Source: Hyphomicrobium sp. NDB2Meth4
GTDB taxonomy: Bacteria > Pseudomonadota > Alphaproteobacteria > Rhizobiales > Hyphomicrobiaceae
NCBI RefSeq assembly: GCF_900117445.1
Contig: NZ_FPEJ01000005.1
Span: 493,022 to 557,021 of the forward strand
DNA: 64,000 nt
Direction: 5' to 3'
The notes under the pieces are model-generated. The model was not told the origin of the DNA. It made no database searches and saw only the letters and a list, made by a program, of their open reading frames with translations. Of the stretch, positions 1 through 9,472 are shown piece after piece. The position numbers and the translations under genes were made by a program. Positions within the stretch are counted from its first letter, which is position 1, and every line of letters begins with the position of its first letter.

Positions 1-263
1 TTCTTCAGCGTGACGTAGAAGGGGGCGTTGCGCTTCGGCGGCTTCGTCCCTGGCGGCAGGGTATAGCGCGAGATGTCATAGCCCAGGACGACGTAGTCGC
101 CGCGGAACAGACTGCGCGGATCGACGGGGATCACCTCGAGCACCACTTCGCGCCCGTTTGCGAGCAGCGAAACTCGGTCCCAGATCATCCAGCCCAGAAC
201 AGCCGCCTGCCCCAGCGCCACGGCGGCGATCGCCACCCAGAGATTGCGACGCTCCGTGGTCAT
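1..263 (-). CDS. GDYXXLXY domain protein (partial, 3' end off window)
   Basis: The visible 87 residues begin MTTERRNLWVAIAAVALGQA, a single N-terminal hydrophobic helix, followed by a short extracytoplasmic domain with the family signature FRGDYVVLGYDIS and then PPGTKPPKRNAPFYV. This is the GDYXXLXY family, whose biochemical role is unknown and which is commonly paired with DUF2157 membrane proteins. Its ATG at 263 overlaps the TGA of the DUF2157 gene upstream (ATGA), so the two are almost certainly translationally coupled. The C-terminus lies beyond base 1. Confidence 0.85.
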   Translation of the reverse strand, partial: MTTERRNLWVAIAAVALGQAAVLGWMIWDRVSLLANGREVVLEVIPVDPRSLFRGDYVVLGYDISRYTLPPGTKPPKRNAPFYVTLK

Positions 264-1357
264 GACGAGGCCTCCAATCCAGGCTGAACGCGCGCGTGCA
301 GTCGATAGGCTACGACTGCCAGGAGAATGACGAGAATGCCCGCTGACAGGAAGAAGAACGACGAGCCGAGCAGCGAGCCTACCGTCTTGAAATAGATACC
401 CAGCACCTCGATCGAGAAGCCGGCATAACCGAGCCATAGCAGAGCGGGGCTGCCGAGCCGCAAGCCCAGCGCGATGCTGCCCAAGACTAGTGCGAGGCTG
501 AGGATCGCCAGCAGGATGAAGTAATCGAGCGGCAGCTCCTTCATGAACTGCAGCGCGAATAGACCTGCGTAGGCGATGCACAGGCCGTAAGCCGCGCCCT
601 GCATCGACCATGGCGACAGCCGCTCATCCACTAGCGGCGCGGCGATGCCTGCTGCAGCAATGAGCAGGCCGAGCCCTACGACAACGCCATGCCCGTTTCC
701 ATCGAACAACCAGTAGCCAAGGCTGATGATCCAGATCGCCATGGCCACAGCTGCCAAGTGCAGGCCGCCGCTCCAGCCGCGCCACGCGATCGCTGCCGTC
801 ACCGCGCCCCAGCCAATGAGGAACGGCCAGAACACTTCTCCCGTGTCACCCGTTTCCCAGCCGGCCCACAAACACACCAGCAGCATCGCCACCGCAAGCG
901 CCGGATTGGATTTCAGGATCACGCCCGCAGCAAGCGCACCCAGCGCCCATGTCAGCACGGCATCTGGCGGATTCCCTTCGATGTGGAACATCTGCGCGAT
1001 CAGCATGATACCGGCGCCGAAAATCGAGACGCCGACCAGCACAGCCGCATGCGCGAACGTCGGGTGGCAGCGTTCGAACAGTACGCCGGCAACACCGTAA
1101 GAGGCGAACAGCCCGCCGAAGATCAGCGCCAGTCGGAACAGCCTCGGCATCTCGTTCCAGTGGGCTGCGATGAAGCTCATTGCGCCGAAGCCGATCAGCA
1201 CAGCGCCCAGGATGCCCAGCGCCGACGCCAGATCGAGTTTGCTCGAATCTGTGCTGGCCAAGTCGCGGCGAATGTTGGCTTCTCCGTCCTGGCTTATCCA
1301 GCCCGCCTCACGCCAGCGCACGAGGTCTCGGTCAAGGCGCTTTGCATAGCGTGACAT
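260..1357 (-). CDS. DUF2157 domain-containing membrane protein
   Basis: The product is 365 aa if started at the ATG at 1357 (MSRYAKRLDRDLVRWREAGW), preceded by an AGGA-type ribosome site. The open frame extends to 1498, but the extra N-terminal residues look non-coding. The N-terminal ~60 residues (helical, with 'WREAGWISQDGEANIRR') form the cytosolic DUF2157 domain. The remainder holds about ten hydrophobic helices. DUF2157 proteins are polytopic inner-membrane proteins of unknown function. The gene overlaps the downstream GDYXXLXY gene by 4 bases, the usual two-gene arrangement. It diverges from trmFO across ~155 bp. Confidence 0.85.
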   Translation of the reverse strand: MSRYAKRLDRDLVRWREAGWISQDGEANIRRDLASTDSSKLDLASALGILGAVLIGFGAMSFIAAHWNEMPRLFRLALIFGGLFASYGVAGVLFERCHPTFAHAAVLVGVSIFGAGIMLIAQMFHIEGNPPDAVLTWALGALAAGVILKSNPALAVAMLLVCLWAGWETGDTGEVFWPFLIGWGAVTAAIAWRGWSGGLHLAAVAMAIWIISLGYWLFDGNGHGVVVGLGLLIAAAGIAAPLVDERLSPWSMQGAAYGLCIAYAGLFALQFMKELPLDYFILLAILSLALVLGSIALGLRLGSPALLWLGYAGFSIEVLGIYFKTVGSLLGSSFFFLSAGILVILLAVVAYRLHARVQPGLEASS

Positions 1358-1512
1358 ATAGGTTCCTGGGCTGATCCCGGGGCTTATTCTCTCGCCGGAC
1401 GATATCGGGGCGCCCGGTGCAAAACAATGTCGCGAATGCGGCCCGGATTTGCCCGGGCCGTTAACGCTAGCCACATTGAGACAGAGCGGGCTTTCCATTA
1501 GGTTGCGCCGCC

Positions 1513-2922
1513 ATGCAACAGATGAAGCCCATACACGTCGTCGGCGGCGGCCTCGCCGGCTCTGAAGCCGCCTGGCAGATAATCTCGTCGGGTGTCCCGG
1601 TCGTTCTCCACGAGATGCGGCCTCACCGCATGACGGACGCCCACAAGAGCGAGGGCCTTGCCGAGCTGGTCTGCTCGAACTCGTTCCGCGCGGACGACTG
1701 GGAGGCGAACGCGGTTGGCCTTCTACACGAGGAGATGCGTCGAGCCGGCTCGCTTATCCTTTCCGCGGGCGATGCAACCAAGCTGCCGGCCGGCGGCGCG
1801 CTGGCGGTTGATCGCGACGCATTCTCCGCCGAGGTCACCCGTCGCCTGACCGAACACCCGCTGGTAACCATCGCACGCGAGGAAATCGCCGGCCTGCCGC
1901 CCGCCGATTGGGACAGCGTCATCATCGCCACTGGCCCGCTCACCTCGCCAGAGCTGAGCGCGGCCGTCCGCGAGATTACGGGCGAAAAGGATCTCGCCTT
2001 CTTCGACGCCATCGCACCGGTCATTCATCGCGATTCGATCGATACCTCGATCGCCTGGTTCCAGTCGCGGTACGGCAAGACCGGTCCCGCAGGAACGGGT
2101 GCCGACTATCTCAACTGCCCGATGAACCGCGACGAGTACGAAGCCTTCATCGATGCCCTGCTCGCCGGCGAGAAAACCAGCTTCAAGGAGTGGGAAGCTT
2201 CGACGCCATACTTCGACGGCTGCCTGCCAATCGAAGTGATGGCTGAGCGCGGACGCGATACGCTGCGCTATGGGCCGATGAAACCCGTTGGCCTCGATGA
2301 CCCGCGCACCGGCCGCTGGCCGCATGCAGTGGTGCAGCTTCGCCAGGACAACGCGCTCGGCACGCTGTGGAACATGGTCGGCTTCCAAACCAAGCTGAAG
2401 CACGCCGAGCAGGTTCGTATCTTCCGCATGATACCGGGTCTGCAGGAGGCCGAGTTTGCGCGCCTCGGCGGGCTGCATCGGAACACCTTCATCAACAGCC
2501 CGAGATTGCTCGACGGCGCGCTGCGCCTGAAGGCAATGCCGCGCCTGCGCTTCGCCGGCCAAATCACCGGCGTCGAAGGCTACGTCGAAAGCGCGGCGAT
2601 CGGATTGCTCGCCGGCCGCTTCGCCGCTGCTGAACGCCTCGGCCACCAGATGGCCGCGCCGCCGAACACAACGGCTCTCGGCGCGCTGATCGCGCATATC
2701 ACCGGCGGCCATCTCTCCGATGGCGACTCGTCGTTTCAGCCGATGAACGTCAACTACGGGCTGTTCCCGGAGATCGAAGGCCCGCAAACGGATGCTGACG
2801 GCAAACGCCTCAAGGGCAAGGAGCGCGGCCGCGCCAAGAAGCGTTCCATGAGCGTCCGCGCACTCGCCGACATCGACCGCTGGCTCACCGATACCGCGCT
2901 CACCATGAAGGCCGCCGAGTAA
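1513..2922 (+). CDS. trmFO: FADH2-dependent methylenetetrahydrofolate-tRNA-(uracil-5-)-methyltransferase
   Basis: The 469-aa protein uses methylenetetrahydrofolate and FAD to make 5-methyluridine-54 in the tRNA T-loop. The N-terminal dinucleotide-binding motif [13 protein letters not shown] is followed by the TrmFO hallmark [20 protein letters not shown] and by GPLTSPELS. Later blocks include [24 protein letters not shown] and [14 protein letters not shown], matching the GidA-small (Gid) family along its full usual length. A second in-frame ATG lies three codons on (1522). The gene is convergent with the SGNH hydrolase, with only 12 bp between stop codons. Confidence 0.96.
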   Translation: MQQMKPIHVVGGGLAGSEAAWQIISSGVPVVLHEMRPHRMTDAHKSEGLAELVCSNSFRADDWEANAVGLLHEEMRRAGSLILSAGDATKLPAGGALAVDRDAFSAEVTRRLTEHPLVTIAREEIAGLPPADWDSVIIATGPLTSPELSAAVREITGEKDLAFFDAIAPVIHRDSIDTSIAWFQSRYGKTGPAGTGADYLNCPMNRDEYEAFIDALLAGEKTSFKEWEASTPYFDGCLPIEVMAERGRDTLRYGPMKPVGLDDPRTGRWPHAVVQLRQDNALGTLWNMVGFQTKLKHAEQVRIFRMIPGLQEAEFARLGGLHRNTFINSPRLLDGALRLKAMPRLRFAGQITGVEGYVESAAIGLLAGRFAAAERLGHQMAAPPNTTALGALIAHITGGHLSDGDSSFQPMNVNYGLFPEIEGPQTDADGKRLKGKERGRAKKRSMSVRALADIDRWLTDTALTMKAAE

Positions 2923-2934
2923 AGTCGCTAGCCG

Positions 2935-4887
2935 TCAGTGAAGTCCGATTGACGCCTCCGGCAAGTCGGGCGCCAGTAGCGGGCGTTCCGCGCCTTGCCC
3001 GTACTTTGCCAGTACGCCGCGCGCCTTGTGCACGACGGCGTCTGCAATCGCCGCCTGACCTTCTGCTGTCGGGTGGAACGCGCCCGAATAGGTCGAGGCC
3101 AGCACCAGCTGGAACCACGCCAGCGCGTTGAGCTTGAGCGCCTTCTGCATCAGTGATGCAGCGACGTGGAAATTGCCCGTCATGAATGCATCGTTCGGCG
3201 TGCGGAACCACCGCTGCCGCGGAATGTACGCGCGATAGTCTGCCGGGTTGTAGGGCCGCCAGCCGTCGGCCGTCTTGCGCGGCAGGCGCAAATCATCGGC
3301 GATGTTCGCCCCGTCGTATGTCGTGCCGGCACACAGGCCGCGGCCGACGAACTCCCGCCGATGGCCATCGACGAACGTCCATTCATAATGGTCCGCCGCT
3401 TCCTTCATCGCCGTGTTGAGCTTGTCGGCGATCCACGTGCCCACGCGCAGCTTCGTCTCGCTCAACTGGAAATCGGGCAATACGTCCATGCCCTCGACGC
3501 CATCGGGGCACGTGCTGACGCCATCACCCTGCAACGCCATGCCCGGATACGCTGTCAGCAGCACGCGGTCGGACTGCTCCCACGGAATGTGCAGCAGATA
3601 GTGGATGGCGCGATTGAGCGATTTGTAGCGCAAAATCAGCGCCTCGAGGCCCAGGCTCGCATCGTCGAGACTGTGCACCTGGCCGAACCAGCCGCCAAGC
3701 ATTCGCAGCGTCGATTCGTCCGACAGCACCGAGTTGGCGAGCAGACGAGAGAACCCGACGTCGTTGCCGCCGATAGAAACCATCATCAGGTCGATCCGGC
3801 GCGCATTCAGCGGATCGCATTTGCGCAGCACCAACCCGCCCTTCAGCTCCGGAATCGTACCGTCCATGTGATACGCCTCGGGCAAGTCCTGCATCGGCGC
3901 GTCGTGCTGATCGCACTGCGCCGACGCCACCGCCGAGATCTGAGACATGTCAGCCGGATGCGGCACCCACTCGTTGCCGGCGTAATTGAGAAACAGCCCG
4001 TACGTTACTTCCGACCCCGAGCACGCAACGCCCACGTACGTCACCGCGCGATGATCGTCCTCGATCGACAACTGCAGCGCGGCGCGCAACTGATGCGAAT
4101 AGAGCGAACGGTGGCAGCCTTGGTCGAGCCAGCGCGCGTTCTCGTCGATGAAGGGCTTGTCGCCGATCTGCTTCCACGCGCCGACGCGCGCTGGATAGCC
4201 GGTCAGGTCGCCACTGTCCGAGCGAGTCCCGTAATCAGCCGAGCGGTCGCGCGAGAAGCGCACCGGAATATCGGGGTTACCTTCGCCCGAAGCAAAGCTG
4301 TCACCCATGCCGACGATGAGAAGGTCATGCACCTTCACGTCGACGTTCGCGACCTCGCGCCCGCCGATCTCGACCGATACGGCGGCACCGTCGGGATAAG
4401 GGATGTCGAAATGCGCCTGCTCGCTGCAAGCTTGCACCACGGCATCGCCACGCACTGGACCGCCACGCGGTGCCGTCAGCCAAGTGCACGTGAGCCCCGC
4501 CGCTTCGTCGATGTTATCGATTTGCAGCGTGACGCGATGCGACTGCGGGTTGATGTAATCGCGCACCTCTTTGCACTCGAACCGGTTAGTGCGCGTGTTC
4601 CAGCACGTATCGCGGAACATCGTCTCCGCCCAACCATTCTCGTGCCGAATGCTAAGCGCCTGCTCTGCGGCCAGGATCGGCCGTTGCAGCTGATCCGCTG
4701 GCGGCAACGCCAGGAACGTTGCGCGATGCACTTCCGTATCGGCTGCATCGGTGAAGAAGCGGAATTGGTTCTCGACGCGCCACGTGATCTTGGGCACGGG
4801 CAGTTGCGTCACTTGCGCGGCTGCAGGCGCGACCGCCACCCCAACCAGCGTCAGCAGCAGTGCGATTATTGCTGCCCTCAGCGACAT
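2935..4887 (-). CDS. Exported SGNH/GDSL-type hydrolase
   Basis: The product is 650 aa from the ATG at 4887, which begins a typical signal peptide (MSLRAAIIALLLTLVGVAVA, cleavage near APAAAQ). The open frame extends to 4950, but that start would overlap the preceding gene and spoil the leader. The SGNH blocks are visible: VGMGDSFASGEGNP (block I serine), MVSIGGNDVGFS (block III Gly-Asn) and SGAFHPTAEG (block V His). Such enzymes hydrolyse esters, lipids or acetylated glycans in the periplasm. The ~200-residue N-terminal region before the GDS motif is not recognised. The substrate cannot be inferred. Confidence 0.85.
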   Translation of the reverse strand: MSLRAAIIALLLTLVGVAVAPAAAQVTQLPVPKITWRVENQFRFFTDAADTEVHRATFLALPPADQLQRPILAAEQALSIRHENGWAETMFRDTCWNTRTNRFECKEVRDYINPQSHRVTLQIDNIDEAAGLTCTWLTAPRGGPVRGDAVVQACSEQAHFDIPYPDGAAVSVEIGGREVANVDVKVHDLLIVGMGDSFASGEGNPDIPVRFSRDRSADYGTRSDSGDLTGYPARVGAWKQIGDKPFIDENARWLDQGCHRSLYSHQLRAALQLSIEDDHRAVTYVGVACSGSEVTYGLFLNYAGNEWVPHPADMSQISAVASAQCDQHDAPMQDLPEAYHMDGTIPELKGGLVLRKCDPLNARRIDLMMVSIGGNDVGFSRLLANSVLSDESTLRMLGGWFGQVHSLDDASLGLEALILRYKSLNRAIHYLLHIPWEQSDRVLLTAYPGMALQGDGVSTCPDGVEGMDVLPDFQLSETKLRVGTWIADKLNTAMKEAADHYEWTFVDGHRREFVGRGLCAGTTYDGANIADDLRLPRKTADGWRPYNPADYRAYIPRQRWFRTPNDAFMTGNFHVAASLMQKALKLNALAWFQLVLASTYSGAFHPTAEGQAAIADAVVHKARGVLAKYGQGAERPLLAPDLPEASIGLH

Positions 4888-4910
4888 GTGCTGCCCTCGC
4901 CCCTTCCGGA

Positions 4911-5720
4911 CTAGAAGCGCCCAAGCCTCTTCGCAACGTAGATGCGCCACACACGCGTCAATGGCGAAATCGTTGCCTGCTCATCGATGAGCTTGGAACC
5001 AAGCCCCTCCAAAGCCGCCAAATAGGGCTCAACAAGGGCAACCGGCAGTATGACATCGCGAATGGCGGCCGGGGCAAGCGGCGCAAGTCGCCGCACCTCG
5101 GCCATGGCGTTGCGCGTTCGGGCGATCAGCACCCCGGTGATCATCTCCCAATCCCCGGTGTTCGGCGCCACAAAAGGATTGTGCCCTTTGCGCAGCAAAC
5201 CCGGCAGCGCGCGCATGAGTTGTACCCGCCCGTAGGCCTGCGATGCTGCCCTGATCAGCTCCGAACCCGAAGCCGCGCCAATACCCAGCCGACGGGCCGC
5301 CCAGCCAAATGCAGCCCCCTGCCCCATCGTCGCGAAGGCCTCGACCGCGCCCGGTCGGCTCAAAGCGCCCGGGTGCAGCAGCTCCTCGTAAGCGTCGACG
5401 ATCGATATTGCGTCCTCGACCGCGGCGTCGTCCGCACACAGCAGTCGCTGCACACCCTCCGCCACGGGCGATCCCGGCGCTTCGCCCGAACCGCGGTTCT
5501 CGATGACGTCCCGCCACCATTGCAGACGGATCGCCCCGATCGTTGGCTCATGCACAACGACGGGCACGCGCGCGATCTCGCCATGAAAGGCGGCGATCGT
5601 CATCAGGTCTAGACGGGCGACTTTCGGCGACAGCAAAGCGGCGAGATAGCGGTCGTAGTCGAGATCACGAGCTGCCTCGCGCACCCCGTCTTCCGCCACT
5701 ACCTGCGTCGTCTCACCCAT
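4911..5720 (-). CDS. Squalene/phytoene synthase-family protein lacking catalytic Asp motifs
   Basis: This 269-aa protein has the all-alpha isoprenoid synthase fold (LAALLSPKVARLDLMTIAAF, IGAIRLQWWRDVIE, FGWAARRLG). The first aspartate-rich DXXXD motif is replaced by LDLMTIAAFHGE and the second by SQAYGRVQLMRALPGLL. That pattern resembles the NDUFAF6-like branch, which assists respiratory complex I assembly in mitochondria, rather than a true carotenoid or hopanoid synthase. The assignment to that branch is an inference. The gene lies 23 bp upstream of the SGNH hydrolase and downstream of a Mth938-like (NDUFAF3-like) gene. Confidence 0.8.
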   Translation of the reverse strand: MGETTQVVAEDGVREAARDLDYDRYLAALLSPKVARLDLMTIAAFHGEIARVPVVVHEPTIGAIRLQWWRDVIENRGSGEAPGSPVAEGVQRLLCADDAAVEDAISIVDAYEELLHPGALSRPGAVEAFATMGQGAAFGWAARRLGIGAASGSELIRAASQAYGRVQLMRALPGLLRKGHNPFVAPNTGDWEMITGVLIARTRNAMAEVRRLAPLAPAAIRDVILPVALVEPYLAALEGLGSKLIDEQATISPLTRVWRIYVAKRLGRF

Positions 5721-5774
5721 CCTCGATGCCTAACGATGCTCGCCGCCGGCCAACAGCCTTACGCGACCCTGCGC

Positions 5775-6152
5775 TCAGACAGCAATGAAAGCCGCACCAA
5801 AATCGCGTCCTTCGGCCAGCAGCACGTTATAGGTGCGCGCAGCAGCGCCCGTGCTCATCGGCTCGAGCCCAATTCCAGCGTCTGCAAAGAGTTTTCGCAC
5901 GGGCTCGGGCGGCAATTGATGCTCCAGACCCGTCCCCAGCAATATGAACGACGCGCGCGGCAGCTCTTCGATGAGCTTGGCGCAATCGTCCGGCTTCAAG
6001 TCCTGCACCGCCGTCACGTCCCAGCCGTACATCCCGCTCGGCACGACGATGACCGAACCCCAATGGCTCATGTCGGCAAATCGGAACCCACCGTTGCCGT
6101 AGGCATCGATGGGCGCGCGACCAGGAAAATGCGCTTTGCCCGTCGTCGACAT
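5775..6152 (-). CDS. Mth938-like domain-containing protein
   Basis: The product is 125 aa from the ATG at 6152 (MSTTGKAHFPGRAPIDAYG). An upstream TTG at 6266 would add 38 residues of poor quality overlapping secF. The motifs GGFRFADMSHWGSVIVVPSG, WDVTAVQDLKPDD, ILLGTG and EPMSTGAAARTYNVLLAEGR identify the Mth938/NDUFAF3 family. Its human relative is a complex I assembly factor, while bacterial members sit next to secDF. It lies 26 bp downstream of secF, probably co-transcribed, and 54 bp before the squalene synthase-like gene. Confidence 0.88.
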   Translation of the reverse strand: MSTTGKAHFPGRAPIDAYGNGGFRFADMSHWGSVIVVPSGMYGWDVTAVQDLKPDDCAKLIEELPRASFILLGTGLEHQLPPEPVRKLFADAGIGLEPMSTGAAARTYNVLLAEGRDFGAAFIAV

Positions 6153-6177
6153 GCGACCCTCCGGGCTCAACCTCGTT

Positions 6178-7224
6178 TCAGCGGGCAGCCTTGTTCGGCA
6201 CCTGACGGCCACCACCGCGAGCTGCTTTCTTCGCCCGGTCAGCTCCCGCCGGAGTAGCAGGCGCAATTACCGGCCCGGCATCGGCCGGCTTTGGAGCCGA
6301 CCCAACCGTGTCACGCTTCACGCCAAGGTAACCCAGCAGCGGCGCTGCGATGAACATCGACGAATAGGTACCGATGATGATGCCGAACAGCATCGCAAAC
6401 GAGAAGTTGCGGATCACCTCGCCACCGAAGACGAGCAGGGCCATGATGCCGGCGATGGCGGTCATGCCCGTAAGGATCGTGCGCGAAAGCGTCTCGTTGA
6501 TCGAGATGTTCAACAGCTCGTTGAGGTCCATGCGCTTGAACTTGCGCAGGTTCTCACGAATGCGGTCCGACACGACGACCGAGTCGTTCACCGAGTAGCC
6601 CAGAATGGTCAGCAGCGCCGCAACGATCGACAGGTCGAATTCGAGCCCCAGCAGCGAGAACACGCCGACCGTGACCAGCACGTCGTGCAACAGCGCCACC
6701 ACCGTACCGGCCGCGAACTGCCATTCGAACCGGAACCACACGTAGATGATGATGGCGATGATCGAGGCGAACACCGCGATCAGGCCGGTGCGCCGCAACT
6801 CGCTCGATACGGCAGGTCCCACCACCTCGATGCGCCGCTGCGTATATTCCGGCCCGAGCGTGTCGATGACTTTCTTCATCGCCACTTGCTGCTCGGATTC
6901 ACCACCCTTTTGCTGCTCCACACGGATCAGCACGTCGGTGTCCGAGCCGAAGCTCTGGATCTGCACCGAGCCGATGCCCAGCGCGTTCAGCTTCTCGCGC
7001 ATCTCGCTGAGCGGAGCCGGGCCGTTCTTGTGCTGCACCTCAATGAGTGAGCCACCCACGAAGTCGACGCCGTAGTTCAGCCCCTTCGTGAAATACAGGC
7101 CGAGCGAGCCCGCCATGAACATCACAGAGAGAACGAAACACAGCCCCTTGTAGCGCATGAACGGGATGCGCAGGTTGTGCGGGAAAAAGTCGAAGCCCTT
7201 GAAGTCGGGAACGGGGAAGAACAT
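6178..7224 (-). CDS. secF: Protein translocase subunit SecF
   Basis: This 348-aa inner-membrane protein pairs with SecD to use the proton gradient to complete protein export through SecYEG. The N-terminal membrane helix is followed by the periplasmic GLNYGVDFVGG block. The C-terminal RND-type membrane region contains LLTILGYSVNDSVVVSDRIRE, the SecF signature, and SRTILTGMTAIAGIMALLVFGG. A basic tail rich in Ala, Gly, Lys and Arg ends the protein. An AGAGG ribosome site precedes the ATG. The gene lies 11 bp after secD. Confidence 0.97.
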   Translation of the reverse strand: MFFPVPDFKGFDFFPHNLRIPFMRYKGLCFVLSVMFMAGSLGLYFTKGLNYGVDFVGGSLIEVQHKNGPAPLSEMREKLNALGIGSVQIQSFGSDTDVLIRVEQQKGGESEQQVAMKKVIDTLGPEYTQRRIEVVGPAVSSELRRTGLIAVFASIIAIIIYVWFRFEWQFAAGTVVALLHDVLVTVGVFSLLGLEFDLSIVAALLTILGYSVNDSVVVSDRIRENLRKFKRMDLNELLNISINETLSRTILTGMTAIAGIMALLVFGGEVIRNFSFAMLFGIIIGTYSSMFIAAPLLGYLGVKRDTVGSAPKPADAGPVIAPATPAGADRAKKAARGGGRQVPNKAAR

Positions 7225-7235
7225 CGTTTTCCTCT

Positions 7236-8849
7236 TTAGACCGGCACTTCGACGATACGGGACTTACCCTTGCTCTTGATCCAGAGCGAGACGAGCAGGC
7301 GAGTGACGGTCACGGCAGCGAAGACCGACGTCAGAATACCGATCGTCAGGGTAACGGCGAAGCCGCGGATCGGTCCCGAGCCCAGCCAGAACATAATGAC
7401 TGCAGCAGCCAGCGTCGTCAGCTGGCTGTCGAGGATGGTGATCCACGCGCGCTGGAAGCCCTGGTCGATTGCCGCAATCGGCGACTTCCCGGCTCGCAGC
7501 TCTTCGCGGATGCGCTCATAGATGAGCACGTTGGCGTCGACCGCCATGCCGATGGTCAGAACAAAGCCGGCGATGCCCGGCAGCGTCAGCGTCGTTCCAA
7601 TCACCGTCATCAGCGCGATGATCAGGAACCCGTGCACGATAAGGCCGAGCACGGCGAAGATGCCGAACGTGCCGTAGGCCACGATCGTCAGGATCGCGGT
7701 TGCCAGACAGCCGACGAGACCAGCAAGTTTGCCCGCCTCGATCGAATCCGCACCGAGCGATGGGCCGACCGTACGCTCTTCGACGATGGTCAACTTCGTA
7801 GGCAGCGCGCCGGAGCGAAGCTGCACCGCGAGCGTGTTCGCGCTATCGACGGTGAACTGACCCGAAATCTGACCCGAGCCGCCAAGGATCGGCTCGCGGA
7901 TCACCGGCGCCGACAGCACCTTGTTGTCGAGCACGATGGCGAACGGCTGGCCCACGTTGTCTTTCGTGTAGTTGCCGAACTTGCGCGCGCCCGACTGATT
8001 GAAGCGGAACGAGATGATCGGCTCGTTGGTGCGCTGGTCGAAGCCCGGCTGCGCATCGGTGAGATCTTCACCCGACACGATCGGCGATTCCTGCAGCAGA
8101 TAGTTGCGGCCCTCGCCCTCCCCGCCGGGGTAGACCTTGTAGCCGAGCGGCGCGCGCGTCTGTGTCGCTTCTTCGGCTGTCATGGAAGGATGTACGGCAT
8201 GGAAGGTGAGCTTGGCGGTCTGCCCAATCAGCTCTTTGAGCTGCTTGGTGTCCTGCAAGCCGGGGAACTGCACCAGGATGCGGTCCGTGCCCTGACGCAC
8301 GACCGTTGATTCAGACGTACCCAGCGCGTTGACGCGCCGATCGACCGTTTCGATGGCCGCGCTCGCCGCACTCGAAATGCGATGCTGCATGCCCGCCGGC
8401 GTCGGCGTGATGGTGATCGTGTCGTTGCCGATCGTCTCGACCGCGAGATCGTTGCCGCCGCCCCCGAGCATTGCGGTTCCGATCGGCTGAATGAGCTTCT
8501 TGAGCGCGGTCAGCGCCTTGTCGAGATCTTCCGGCTTCGTCACCTTCACCTGAACAGCACGGCCAACGATGCCAAGGCCGGTGAAGCCGATCTTCTCCTC
8601 GCGCAGCTGCTTGCGGGTGTCGTCGCGGATCGCGTTGAGCCAGTCCTTCTCCAGCTCTTTGGTGTCCATCGCCAGAAGCAAGTGGGCACCGCCCTGCAGA
8701 TCGAGACCCAGCGGAAGCTGCTTGTGCGGCATCCACCACGGCCACTTCTCGACCGTCTCCTTGGCGAAGAAGTTCGGCAGCGTGAACAGCACACCCGCCA
8801 AACAGACGAGCGTGACCGCGATGATCTTCCAACGTTCGAAGTGCAGCAT
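7236..8849 (-). CDS. secD: Protein translocase subunit SecD
   Basis: The 537-aa protein has an N-terminal helix, then KQLPLGLDLQGGAHLLLAMD (the conserved D-LQGG block), a large periplasmic P1 head and a C-terminal membrane domain with LTLPGIAGFVLTIGMAVDANVLIYERIREEL. The last is the SecD GMAVDANVLIFERI motif. Length and domain order are normal for the family. It is the middle gene of yajC-secD-secF, spaced 41 bp from yajC and 11 bp from secF. Confidence 0.97.
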   Translation of the reverse strand: MLHFERWKIIAVTLVCLAGVLFTLPNFFAKETVEKWPWWMPHKQLPLGLDLQGGAHLLLAMDTKELEKDWLNAIRDDTRKQLREEKIGFTGLGIVGRAVQVKVTKPEDLDKALTALKKLIQPIGTAMLGGGGNDLAVETIGNDTITITPTPAGMQHRISSAASAAIETVDRRVNALGTSESTVVRQGTDRILVQFPGLQDTKQLKELIGQTAKLTFHAVHPSMTAEEATQTRAPLGYKVYPGGEGEGRNYLLQESPIVSGEDLTDAQPGFDQRTNEPIISFRFNQSGARKFGNYTKDNVGQPFAIVLDNKVLSAPVIREPILGGSGQISGQFTVDSANTLAVQLRSGALPTKLTIVEERTVGPSLGADSIEAGKLAGLVGCLATAILTIVAYGTFGIFAVLGLIVHGFLIIALMTVIGTTLTLPGIAGFVLTIGMAVDANVLIYERIREELRAGKSPIAAIDQGFQRAWITILDSQLTTLAAAVIMFWLGSGPIRGFAVTLTIGILTSVFAAVTVTRLLVSLWIKSKGKSRIVEVPV

Positions 8850-8890
8850 CTGTCAACCGATCCCGTTTGCGCGATTGCGGCGGAGCGATC

Positions 8891-9229
8891 TCACGCCGTC
8901 TCTTTCGCGACCTCACCCTTGCCACGCACGTCCATCAGCGTCGACTTGACGACGCGAACGCGCAGGTTGTCCGACAGCTCGACCTCGACTTCATCCGAAG
9001 TATCCGACGCCTTGATAACCTTGCCGACGAACCCGCTCGACGTGACCACCGTGTCGCCCCGGCGCACCTGACCGATCATCTCGCGATGCTGCTTGGCGCG
9101 CTGCTGCTGCGGACGGATGACCAGGAAATAGAAGATCACGATCATGATCAGCATTGGGAACAACAGTCCGCCGGCTCCGCCGAGCGGATCGCCGCCTGCT
9201 GCCTGAGCAAATGCTGGTGTGATGAACAT
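8891..9229 (-). CDS. yajC: Preprotein translocase subunit YajC
   Basis: The 112-aa protein has one N-terminal transmembrane helix (LLFPMLIMIVIFYFLVIRPQ) followed by the conserved cytosolic segment QQQRAKQHREMIGQVRRGD, then TVVTSSGFVGKVIKA. This is the YajC family, which associates with SecDF. A GAGGACGGAAGC ribosome site precedes the ATG. The promoter of the yajC-secD-secF-Mth938 operon probably lies in the 243 bp before 9473. Confidence 0.95.
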   Translation of the reverse strand: MFITPAFAQAAGGDPLGGAGGLLFPMLIMIVIFYFLVIRPQQQRAKQHREMIGQVRRGDTVVTSSGFVGKVIKASDTSDEVEVELSDNLRVRVVKSTLMDVRGKGEVAKETA

Positions 9230-9472
9230 GCTTCCGTCCTCTTAGGGGTGTTGGGCAACAGCGGTCGATTTCTGCGCGCGCGCAGCCAGGAGCGTCTGCT
9301 CTGCCAGAAAAGTGCCGTGGACTATAGTGGCCGACGCTTCCTTTGCAACCGAAAGGCCAATGGTGCGCCGCCACAGTATTAGAGTGACTTGCCACCAGTC
9401 GGCGCTATAGAAGCACCCACCCTCTCACGGCAAGCAAAAAGCGCCATGCACCCCGAAAATGCGGGATCAACG

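Noticed and set aside
3166..4914. 582-codon plus-strand frame opposite the SGNH hydrolase
   Set aside because: It is a GC-driven shadow: Arg/His/Gln-rich with no domain, whereas the minus strand has signal peptide and SGNH motifs.
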